A stretch of 64,000 nucleotides of DNA from Camellia lanceoleosa. Taxonomy: Eukaryota; Streptophyta; Magnoliopsida; Ericales; Theaceae. The stretch is from NCBI GenBank assembly GCA_025200525.1, contig CM045758.1, positions 167,054,261-167,118,260 on the forward strand. The letters run 5' to 3'. The position numbers were made by a program, and so were the translations under genes. The notes beneath the pieces were generated by a model, which worked only from the letters and a program-made list of their open reading frames with translations, made no database searches and was not told where the DNA came from. Below, piece by piece: positions 10,859 to 20,417 of this stretch (positions are counted from its first letter, which is position 1; each line of letters opens with the position of its first letter).

Positions 10859-13215
10859 CGTAACAACCCTCGTCTTGATTCTGGGATGACCCTTTGAATT
10901 ATATCTTGATTAATGCTAAAGCGAACCGATAATGGTGATAAATGAACTGGATGAACTCTTGAACAAAATTGAAATGGCCAAGCTGAATGAGTTCGTCTAT
11001 TGAATTGCGTGTTGCATCTGTTTGAGTGTATGATTATCTGTTTGCATTTTACGTTTAAAGCGCTAATTGAAGGCCTTATCGTGACGATTTAGAAACCGTT
11101 TGATGTTTTGTAATCGATAATATTTGTGATTTAATGATATTTTTTATCTGAAAATTGATTAGGAATGATTACATTAGATTAAAAGAGTTAATTATGAACT
11201 TAGACGTAATTACCGAATTGCCATTTTGAGTGGAGCTTTGTTTAATCCTTTATTGAGTCTTATACACCTTATACACTTAGAGGAAACATTTGATCAGCCA
11301 TCTTCCTATGCTCAGCCGACCAAAGAGAGAGAGTAGAGAGAGAATTTGAGAGTTAAGCTCATTTGTTGATTTTGCTTGAAGACTTGAAGGTTGATTGTTA
11401 AATTAAGCTTGCTAGACTTGAGACCAACACTCTAGGTAAGGAAATTCATTGTCTTCTTGTTGTCTTGAGCCTCATTTTGCATCATTCATGTCAATTGTTG
11501 AGTTAGAGTGCTTAGAGGTTGGATTATGTTAGAATTGTTGCATGCATGTTGGTATTGTTGATTCTTGAGGTTGAATTCATGGTCAATTGGTGCATGCAAG
11601 CTCATTTTCATATTAAGTCCATGATTTCATTTCATTTGCCAACTATGGAGCTCTTTGGAGCAAGATTTAAAGCTTGAAATTGGTTTAAAGATCATGCATG
11701 TCATGTTTTGAAAGTGTTTTTGAAAACGGTTTGAAATTGAGTTTGAGTTAAACACCCTTGGGCCTTGATTTCTTAAATTGAGTTTTAAAACTTGTTATTC
11801 TATGTGTTTGAAAGAGTTTTCCAGAAAATGGGCCCAAGAGGATCGAATTTGGAGCACCAAAACTTGGTTCGAAACTCAGAGGTCGAATCTGGATTTTCCA
11901 GATTTTGGACGTCCGCTCGAGCGGGGGAAGTGCCGCTCGAGCGGGTAATTCATGCTCCCAGTATTTTCTTGCATTGTTTCTGATCCGCTCGGCGGATTTT
12001 ACCTTTCGGCGGAAAATCGCGCATCGGCATTTTGCACCTTTCATCGATCGCTCGGCGGCGGAATGTCACCTTCGGCGTGGGCCTTTGTGTGCTTGTCGCT
12101 CGGCGAAACTCACTTCGGCGGAGTCCTGTTCGAAAATTCTGGAATTGCTTCCTTAGTGCATTTTGCATCCTCATCGCATCCTAGGCATTCTTAGGCCTAG
12201 TTTTAAGCATCTTAATGAGGATGTAGACATAGAACCACACCGAGGAATTTAGGGATTTAATTATCATCCTTTCCAAGCTGTAAACTTAGTGTGTGTTCTA
12301 TTTATTATTTGTTTAGGGTTGACTCTCGGGGATGCGCTCTAGCTCTTGATAGCCCAATCACTTTGTGAGTAGCAGTTGTGTAAAGATATGTTCAAATGGT
12401 TTCATTTTGAATATTGAATCGAACTGTTTATTGAATGATATTGTTTATTGAATGAATGTATGTCTGTATTTGAAGCGTATTGTGGCATCCTTAGCACCCT
12501 TGTTATTGGTATTCTGAGCTCTGTCGGTTTCCTTGTGGAACCATCTTGATTGATGGCCATCATTATTGTTGGATGCAAGGCCGGTCCTTTTGGACCCTCA
12601 TGTTTATAGGCTAATGGATGTACCACATATGGTGATTGATTGAAATATTGATTGGTGAAATCTTGAAAGATTGAAATCTGGTATAATGAATTGATTTCAT
12701 TCTTTGTAAGGACATTCATTCATAACCTCTTTACCGTTATGTTATTCACTTTGGGCTTTAGCTCCTGTTTATATATATATGTAGGTGCTTTCGGCCAGGC
12801 CGAAGCTAGGGCGTGGGATTGGTCCCCAGTTTGTCGGCCGACTGTGTGCCTCACTGTGAGGTTCCGAGACGCCATGCCATGGCTTGGGGTGTTTTTGTTT
12901 CCCCCACCTGTCTCCCTACTGTATTGTACTTTTTGTATAGACTGTTGACTGTACTGTTATCGGGGGATTGAGTCCCCGTACTGAATGTCTGTATTGTACT
13001 TTTTGGTATAGAGTGTACTGTTTTAAACTGTATGAATGCATAAAATGTTTTTGACATACAGATTTTCACAGCTCTATGGACACTAGTTACTTACTGTTTT
13101 GGCTTCCGCCAATACGTACTACGATTGGTATTATTCTTGTTACGTAGGCCTTGGTAATCTCGGATTCTTGGCGATTCTGATGCTAAACCCATAGGGCCGG
13201 GTTTGGGTCGTGACA
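10859..13215 (+). repeat. gypsy LTR 2 (3' LTR of copy B)
   Basis: A 2.36-kb copy of LTR 1. The end GTCGTGACA abuts GTGTG and then the RNase H coding sequence of copia C in reverse orientation, which fixes the insertion point. Two exact CGCTCGAGCGG palindromes are present near 11913 and 11933. The TATA-like run is at 12768-12784. Confidence 0.93.
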
Positions 13216-13220
13216 GTGTG

Positions 13221-14987
13221 AACCTTTTCGAGTTGCAACAATTTCGAATCTAACACATCACGAATCCAATGGTATCTCACATCAATGTGTTTCGATCTCG
13301 AATGAAAGGTAGAATTTTTACTCAAGTGAATAGCACTTTAACTATCACAATAAAGCACATACTTTTCTTGCTTCAAACCCAACTCTTGCAAAAATTTCTT
13401 CAACCATAACACTTCTTTGCAAGCTTCCGTGATGGCAATAAATTCAGCTTCGGTAGTTGAGAGAGCAACACATTTTTGTAATTTAGATTGCCATGCCACA
13501 GCTCCCCCTGCAAAAGTCATCAAATACCCCGAAGTAGATTTTCTAGAATCAACATCACCAGCCATGTCAGAATCTGTGAACCCATCAAGCATCGGCTTAC
13601 CATCCCCAAAACACAAGCACACCTTCGAAGTCCCTCGAAGATACCTTAGAATCCATTTTACCGCTGCCCAATGTTCTTTACCCGGATTAGAGAGAAAACG
13701 ACTCACCACACCAACTGCGTGAGCAATATCCGGCCTTGTACAAACCATGGCGTACATCAAAGAACCAACTGCTGAAGCATAAGGAACTTTCAACATCTCT
13801 TCTTTGTCTTTCTCACTTGTAGGACATTGATTCGAACTAAGCTTGAAATGACCCGCAAGTGGACAACCAACCGGCTTTGCTTTATTCATGTTGAACCTCT
13901 CAAGAACTTTCTCAATGTAGCTTTCTTGAGACAACCAAATCAATCCCTCTTTGCGATCACGAACAATTTTCATACCAAGTATGTGCTTTGCCGACCCCAA
14001 ATCTTTCATAGCAAAGGACTTGCTCAACTCCAACTTCAACTTGTTAATCATGGTAGAATCTTGATCCACAATTAACATGTCATCAACATAAAGCAAAAGA
14101 ATAATAAATTTACCATCTGGAAAATTTTTCACAAACACACAATGGTCCGAAGTGGTTTTAGAAAAACCATTATTCATCATGAAAGAGTCAAATTTTTTGT
14201 ACCATTGTCGTGGGGCTTGCTTGAGACTATACAAACTTTTCTTCAATTTGCAAACAAATTTCTCTTTCCCTTTCTCTACAAAACCTTCCGGTTGCTCCAT
14301 GTAAATTTCTTCTTCAAGATCACCATGAAGAAATGCAGTCTTCACATCAAGTTGTTCAACTTCAAGGTTCATACTTGCAGCCATGCCAAGTACAACCCGA
14401 ATAGAAGACATCTTCACAATCGGCGAAAAAATCTCGTCAAAGTCAATGCCTTTCTTTTGCCCAAAGCCTTTCACAACAAGACGCGCTTTGTACCTCAGAT
14501 TCTTTCTATCATTCTTCAATTTGAAAACCCACTTATTTTTCAAAATTTTCCTCCCTTTAGGCAATTTCACTAAATCATAAGTATGATTTTCAAGTAAGGA
14601 ATTCATCTCCTCTTCCATGGCCTTTTTCCAATCATCTTTCTTTGCATGCTCAATTGCTTCTTGGTAGCTCTCCGGCTCCCCTTGATCAGAAATCAACACA
14701 AATTCATTAGGAGGATACTTTCTTGAAGGTTGTCGGTCCCTTGTAGATTTCCTCAACTCAAGTTGTGGTGGCGGTTCTTGAGTTGGATGCTCTTCCTCAA
14801 TTTCTAGTTCAACTTCATTAGGATTTGCATCATCCTCCACATCTTCAATATGTGGCTGCGCATCTCCCCCATTTTCATCATCAACTGAAGATGAAGGAGA
14901 TGGATCCATGTCAATGAGATCACTAGTTTTTGGCTCCGGTTGATCATCTTTGCCAAAGTCTTCAATTGTTTGGTCTTCAAGAAACAC
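13221..14987 (-). pseudogene. copia C: reverse transcriptase and RNase H
   Basis: The frame is open from 14987 down to a stop at about 13338 and then continues in the same frame to the gypsy junction. The N-terminal part is an acidic linker. RT motifs are KNKWVFKLK, YKARLVVKGFGQ, QLDVKTAFLHGDLEEEIYM and the catalytic YVDD (LLLYVDDMLIV). RNase H shows DSDMAGD, STSGY, STTEAEF and YCDS. The stop after YCDS is TAA where the family has Gln, consistent with CAA to TAA. The domain is otherwise nearly complete. The last residues before the junction read KLLQLEKVHT. Confidence 0.92.
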
Positions 14988-14999
14988 AACATCACGACT

Positions 15000-16124
15000 T
15001 CAAATGACTTTCTTGTCGACCGGATCCCACAATCTATACCCAAATTCATTACGCCCATAGCCAAGAAAAATACATTGTCTTGACTTACTATCAAGCTTGG
15101 ACCTCTCATCCTTTGGAATGTAAACAAAAGCTCGGCAACCAAACACTCTCAAGTGCTCATAAGACACATCTTTGCCAGTCCAAACTCTTTCAGGAACATC
15201 ACCCTCAAAGGATAGCAAGGAGACAAATTGATCAGGTCAACCGCTGTACTCATTGCCTCACCCCAAAAGGATCTTGGCAATTTAGCTTGTGAAAGCAAAC
15301 ACCTTGTTCTTTCCACAATGGTGCGGTTCATCCTCTCGGCAACGCCATTTTGTTGAGGAGTCTTCTTAAGCATCTTTTGGTCTTTGAATACCTTGGCTGC
15401 GACAATACTCATCAAATGGCCCAATGTATTCACCACCATTGTCTGATCGGATGCACTTCAATTTCTGCCTTGTTTCTCTTTCAACCATGGCCTGAAAATG
15501 CTTAAATACTTCTAGAACTTGATCTTTAGTTTTTAGTAGATAAGCCCAAACTTTCCTTGAATAATCATCAACGAAAGTAACAAAATAAAGTGCACCACTG
15601 TGTGTTCTAACTTTTAAAGGACCACAAACATCCGAATGAATCAACTCTAAAACCTTTTCTTTTCTAGAAGCAACATTTTTATGAAAAGAAACTCTATGTT
15701 GTTTACCCGCCAAACAATGAACACAAGTTTTAAGATGTGTACCTTTCAAACCGGGTAGAAGCTCTTTCTTGAACAAAACTTGCAGCCCCTTTTCACTCAT
15801 GTGCCCAAGTCGCTTATGCCATAATTCAGTAGAAGTATCATCTTCAAGTGCATTAATAACACCTTTACAAATTTTTCCTTGCATCGAATAAAGTGTATGA
15901 GTCTTCTTGCACTTAGCCACCACCAAAGAACCCTTTGTGAGCTTCCATATTCCATCACCAAATTTGTTGTTGAAGCCTTCATCATCTAGCTTCCCAGTAG
16001 AGATCAAATTGAGGCGAATGTCGGGAACATGCCTCACATCTTTAAGCAACAATTTACAGCCCAAATTTGTTTCCAAGCAAACATCACCCATGCTGATAAT
16101 CTTGGACATACTTTCATTACCCAT
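15000..16124 (-). pseudogene. copia C: integrase
   Basis: The GAG-pre-integrase zinc finger (WHKRLGHMSEKGL ... CVHCLAGKQ) lies in the frame 16124-15366. The DDE core follows with HSDVCGPL, FVDDYSRKVW and RSDNGGEY, and the Glu in NGVAERMNRT (about 15335). Frameshifts near 15380 and 15220 move the end into other frames, and a TGA at about 15000 replaces an Arg position (CGA to TGA). Upstream it is separated from the protease by a TGA at about 16125, again at an Arg position. Catalytic residues are all present. Confidence 0.9.
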
Positions 16125-17110
16125 TCAAACAGAACCATAATCTCCTGCTGTGTAGGTAGTGAAGAAATCAACTCGAGAAGTCACATGAAAAGAAGCACCA
16201 GAATCAATCACCCAACTGCTCTCTTGGCCCATAAAATTGATACAATCATCTTCACAAACGACCATGAGATCATCGGTAGTAACTGCCGTTGTGTCTTCTT
16301 GCTTCTTATCCACACTTTTGTCACGCATTTTCTCCTTGTTCTTGAGTTTTTGGCATTCCCGCTTCATGTGCCCTTTCTCATGGCAATAATAACACTCAAC
16401 GTCTTTCTTTGAAAGAGAACCATCTCTTGACTTGTCACGGCTTTGATCACGACCATGAGGAGTCTTACTCCTCCCCCTTGTTTTACTTCGGCCTCTCACA
16501 ACAAATGCTTCCGAATGAGAGGAACCGGCTGATTTTCTTCTAGTTTCTTCATTCAACAAGCTACTAGTGACTTGGCCCATTGTGACAACTCCATCGGGTG
16601 CCGAATTACTAACTGTTACAACCAAAGTCTCCCAACTTTCGGGCAAAGAACTAAGTAGCATCAAAGCCTGCAACTCATCATCAAAAATAATTTTCATAGA
16701 AGCAAGTTGGTTAACAATACTCTTTATTTCATTCAAATATTCCGGAATAGGGCTGCCCTCTTTATATTTTAAATTAACCAACTTACGAAACAGAAAGGCT
16801 TTATTTGTGGCTGATTTTCTATCATAAAGACTCTCTAATTTTTTTCATAAATCATGTGCTGAAGTTTCAGTAGCAACATGATGAAACACACTGTCATCAA
16901 TCCATTGACAGATAACACCAACGGCTTTTCGATTAAGCCTCTTCCACTCATCATCTTTCATATCAGCAGGTTTGCCACTATCACCCTCAATGGGTCCATA
17001 CAAGTCTTTAAAAAATAATAGGTCCTCCATTTTAGTTTTCCAAGTTACCCAATTGCTTCCATTGAAGCTAGAGATACGACCCACATTCCCCTCTATTGAT
17101 TTACACAAAT
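16125..17110 (-). pseudogene. copia C: gag, zinc knuckle and protease
   Basis: The gag domain (SSFNGSNWVTWKTKMEDLL) begins soon after the PBS. I see no clear ATG at its natural start; the upstream ATG at 17189 lies in the LTR. A TGA at about 16844 replaces the Trp expected in the AHDLW-type motif. The rest carries the UBN2-type gag core, the knuckle CYYCHEKGHMKREC, and the protease start WVIDSGASFHVTSR with the catalytic DSG intact. Confidence 0.88.
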
Positions 17111-17133
17111 AAATAAATCCAAATAAACCGTAA

Positions 17134-17145
17134 GCTCTGATACCA
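17134..17145 (-). other. copia C primer binding site (initiator-Met tRNA)
   Basis: On the minus strand this reads TGGTATCAGAGC, two bases inside the LTR end. It fixes the element's orientation and 5' LTR boundary. Confidence 0.93.
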
Positions 17146-17147
17146 GT

Positions 17148-17771
17148 TGTTAGGAAAAATCGATGATTCCCCACAAGTAAATCAATCAATGGGAATAAAA
17201 ACTAATGCGGAAAAATTAAATCAAAGGCAACACAAGAATTTTTACGTGGTTTCCTCAATGTGAGGTACGTCCACGGGATTGAAATCCGATTCCACTATCA
17301 ACCAAATAAGTTCCAAATGATTACAAACGAGACACTAATGGTCTCACAAAACCACCCTTAGGTGAATTCCAAATAATCACAAATAAACAAGAGGAAAGAC
17401 CTTACCAAATAGATGAACCAAAATCTTCAAAACCAGAGTTGAAGAAGACCCAAAATAACGAACCAAATCAGCTCCCACACAAAGAAACAAAAAACTTGAA
17501 CAAATCTTCACCAATGGCACTGTTACCGAAGCTAGAGCAGCCGCCGTCCACTTTTTTCTTGTGTGTGTATAGAACCAACAACAATGCCTCCAATATATAT
17601 ATATAATATAATGAATCTAGGGTTTTGTAATCAAACCCTAATTGTATCTCAATTGGATTGGACCTCCACAAATATAATATATAAAAATATTATACCTAAA
17701 CCAAGCCAAATTAAAACTCTTTTTCCAAAACCAATTGGGTCCCACACTCCAATAAGGAGGTATACCCAACA
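17148..17771 (-). repeat. copia C 5' LTR
   Basis: A 624-bp segment with the expected inverted ends: TGTTGGGTATACC at its start on the minus strand and TCCTAACA at its end. A TATA-type run lies near 17590-17612. The 3' LTR partner is outside the window, so the ends rest on the PBS and the terminal TGTT/AACA. Confidence 0.85.
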
Positions 17772-18248
17772 TTGTTATGACTGTGAAACTTGGATTTCTG
17801 TTAAAATGATATATGTGTATTGCTACATTGATATGAAAATATTTATATCATTTGAATGCCCTCAAGTCCTTTATACATTTATTCTCCTTAACAGTTTATT
17901 ATTCTCAACTGTGTAATTTTTTTTTTTTTTTTTTGATTCTGCATCTTGAGGTAAAATTAACTTTGCATACATTGATTTTTTTAAACCCTCATGGTATTTT
18001 TTTTGCATTACCATTCCAGCAACACTAACATCCCATTAAGTTTAATTTCTGCTGGTATTATTTTATTTTAATTTATTTTGCTATTAGACTTAATTTCTTT
18101 ATTTTTTTTCTCATTATCATTTTTTGTTTGTGCTTAATTTTCTTTTTTCTTTTTTTTTTTTGCTTTTTAATTTCATTTTTCAGTACTTAAACATAAAAAT
18201 AAAAACAAATCAAAATACAAATATTTAAATAAATAAATAAATAAATAA
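17772..18248. other. AT-rich sequence beside copia C
   Basis: There are long T runs, such as 17919-17933, and an ATAAATAA microsatellite near 18226-18248. I see no coding signal. Confidence 0.6.
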
Positions 18249-18424
18249 ACATCCTTCATTTTCTTTTCTTTTTTTATAGCCATGCGCCGATCAAAATAAA
18301 CATATTTACATTAAAAAAAAAAAACACCTTTCATTTTCTTTTTTTTATGGCCATGCGTCGATCAAAATAAACATATTTATATAAAAAAAAACCCTTCATT
18401 TTTTTACAGTCATACGCCGATCTT
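18249..18424. repeat. three tandem units of about 70 bp
   Basis: Three units share CCTTCATTTT, a T-rich run, GCCATGCGCCGATCAAAATA (third copy: GTCATACGCCGATC) and an A-rich tail. They start near 18249, 18325 and 18390. The third runs straight into the stop-codon end of the antisense coiled-coil frame. Confidence 0.8.
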
Positions 18425-18914
18425 ACTTCCTCGCTTCTTCTATCGTTTTCTTCCTCTTTTTATCACCTTGGGAGGCCCTTGAAGACCCTCCCCCCATGCT
18501 TTCGTCGAGAGCGATGACTCCCCGCTGACTATCAAAGGCCAAGAACGACATTCCTCCAAATTGGGCCATGGAGGTAGTCTTCTATTTCAGCTCTTTATTT
18601 TCGGCCTTTAGTGCACAAATCTCTGCTCGTACATCCTTGTACATGTCCTGGAGTAGCGAGAGTTGGGCGTTAACCTGGTGGAGCTCACTCGTCCTGTTCT
18701 GCAGTCAGTGAACATATTTTGTGACTGCAGTCACCGTCTCCATACAGGACGTCAGTGTGAAATAATTGGCTTCAATGTCTGATTGAGCTGCCATTATTTG
18801 CTCAATCAACATCATAGGAAGATTGGGAAGAGTTGGAGCTGAGGCACTAGGCCCCACAGCGTTTACGGGATCATTCAAGTCCGGAAAGAGAGTAAGGGAA
18901 CGGAACGAGGCCAT
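18424..18914 (-). pseudogene. broken small coiled-coil protein gene, family unknown
   Basis: Reading the minus strand from the ATG at 18914 gives about 163 codons to a TAA at 18424, interrupted by only two in-frame stops: TGA at about 18705 and TAG at about 18588. The N-terminus is MASFRSLTLFPDLNDPV. The middle (NRTSELHQVNAQLSLLQD, then AEICALKAENKEL) has the heptad look of a coiled coil. The C-terminus is basic (GDKKRKKTIEEARK). One continuous frame across both stops argues for a once-coding gene. It lies antisense beside a retroelement 3' end. I do not recognise the family. It could be an extra ORF carried by a retroelement. Confidence 0.6.
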
Positions 18915-19289
18915 GAAGTAGAAGAGAGAGATGTAATTGAAAGGAGGGTCATTTTTGGCAACCTTTCTGCTCTGTTCAGTCTCTCTGTTCTATCTCTCTC
19001 ACGTAGAAGAAGAAAGGGATGGAAGTGAATGAGAAAACAGAAGGAGAAGAGAGTAATTAAGAAGAACATGGAGAAGAAGACGACAAGAGGGAGAGAGAGT
19101 CGAGGCCGTTGATTGACCGGTCTCACTTTTGTCGGTCGGCTGACGCAAAAACGAGAACGCGTGTTCGATGCGATTTTCGACGAAAAAGAGAGAAGCGCGC
19201 GAATCATATATATATGTATATATATGTTTTAAATTGTATAGATGTCATTTATCACTATCATTTTCCTCCTCCTCTTTCAAATTCTGACC

Positions 19290-19606
19290 CATGATTTCCT
19301 TTTGATAATGTCACAGGGGGAAAAATTATATGATGTTATGTATTATGGTATTATTTTGTTATAATGTTATGTAGTATGGTATTATTTTCAAATTATGTTA
19401 TCATTTGAAAACTATTTTGATGGTTATGTATTTATAGTTTGATATCTTAGTCTCATATCATGTCTCTAATTGAAGCTTATTTATTACACATGTGCTAACC
19501 TATGTATTTAGAAATGAATTCAGGGAGCATGACTTGAGGGGGAGCTTTTCTTACTCCCAAATCAAATCAAAACATCATTGTGTGCCATCATAAAAAATGG
19601 AGAGAT
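19290..19606 (+). mobile_element. 3' internal end of a copia-type element, with purine tracts
   Basis: Purine-rich CACAGGGGGAAAAATT (19314-19329), TTGAGGGGGAGCTTTT (about 19534) and AAAAAATGGAGAGAT just before 19607 are typical of the region upstream of the 3' LTR in Maximus/SIRE-like copia elements. No pol sequence remains upstream. Confidence 0.5.
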
Positions 19607-19870
19607 TGTTTGACTTATTTATTTTGATGATTTATTTAATTATGTTTTTAATTTATTTGGAAGAGAAAAATAGAATCAAAATTTATTTTGATGATTTTAT
19701 ATTTTAATTTATTTGAAAGAGAAAAATAGAATCAACATTCATTTTGATGATTTTATGTTTTAATTTATTTGAAAGAGAAAAATATAATCAAAATTTATTG
19801 TCCCATTATTTCTTACCTAAAACTTTTATCTTAAATGTTGTTAGAATGTATTTAATATTTGATTAAATCA

Positions 19871-20086
19871 GAGGTTCAAACAGCCCAAAACAAAGGTTCA
19901 AATAGCTCAAAGACAAAGACGGGCCAAAAGGTTCAAATAGCCCAAAGACAAAGATGAGCCAAAAGGTTCAAACAACCCAAAGACAAGATGGGCCAAAAGG
20001 TTCAAATAGCCTATGACAAAGGTTTAAACCTGATGCGAGGCCAAAAGGTTCAAGCGACCTAGCACAATGAAGAGCCAAAAGGTTCA
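19871..20086. repeat. minisatellite of about 35 bp inside the copia LTR
   Basis: Five to six imperfect units contain AAAAGGTTCAAATAGCCC and AAAGACAAAGATGGGCC. A second short repeat (AATGAATACAACGGCTATAA) follows at about 20130-20225. Such iterations in the U3 region often act as enhancers; that is inference here. Confidence 0.85.
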
Positions 20087-20417
20087 AGTGGAAGATATTC
20101 AAATTAGTAATGATGGAGTGAAAGATATTCAAATGAATACAAATGACTATAAACGACTATAAATTTAAATGAATACAACGGCTATAAATGGCTATAAATT
20201 CAAATGAATACAACGGCTATAAGTTTCATTATATATATCAAAGCCTCTAATGTAAACAAGTTACAAAAAAAATCAGAAAGTATTTTTTGATCTATAATCA
20301 CTCACATTTAATCTCTGAAAAATTCTCTGAGAAGTGTTCTTCAATTTTTGTTTACATCCTCTTCGTAAATTATACACTATGACGTATAACTTTAAACCTA
20401 TCTTTCCTATGTGAGGT

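Larger units (their letters stand above)
3821..13215 (+). mobile_element. full-length Ty3/gypsy chromovirus (Tekay-like), copy B
   Basis: Two direct LTRs (3821-6154 and 10859-13215) flank a PBS, gag, pol and a polypurine tract. The pol order is protease, RT, RNase H, integrase, then a chromodomain-like C-terminus, which is the Ty3 order. LTRs beginning GTAACAACCC and ending GTCGTGACA, together with a long C-terminal extension, fit the Tekay/Del clade; this clade call is inferred from memory. The first LTR base reads C rather than the expected T in both LTRs. The right flank is GTGTG inside copia C. The matching left target duplication would lie outside the window. Confidence 0.92.
13216..17771 (-). 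mobile_element. Ty1/copia element C, 3' part removed by gypsy insertion
   Basis: On the minus strand, the 5' LTR (17148-17771), PBS, gag, protease, integrase, RT and RNase H run in the Ty1/copia order, with integrase before RT. The element is cut in RNase H at 13216-13220 by the gypsy array, so its 3' LTR is not in this window. Tork/Tnt1-like wording of the RT (QLDVKTAFLHGDLEEEIYM) suggests that lineage. The target duplication at the visible end would be TTGTT (17772-17776). Confidence 0.92.

Noticed and set aside
18875..19207. Minus-strand frame of 110 codons overlapping the coiled-coil pseudogene start
   Set aside because: It is low-complexity and in another frame. It more likely covers the 5' UTR or promoter of the coiled-coil frame.
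19871..20086. Regular repeats considered as a CRISPR-like array
   Set aside because: Units are contiguous and imperfect without unique spacers, and the host is a plant.
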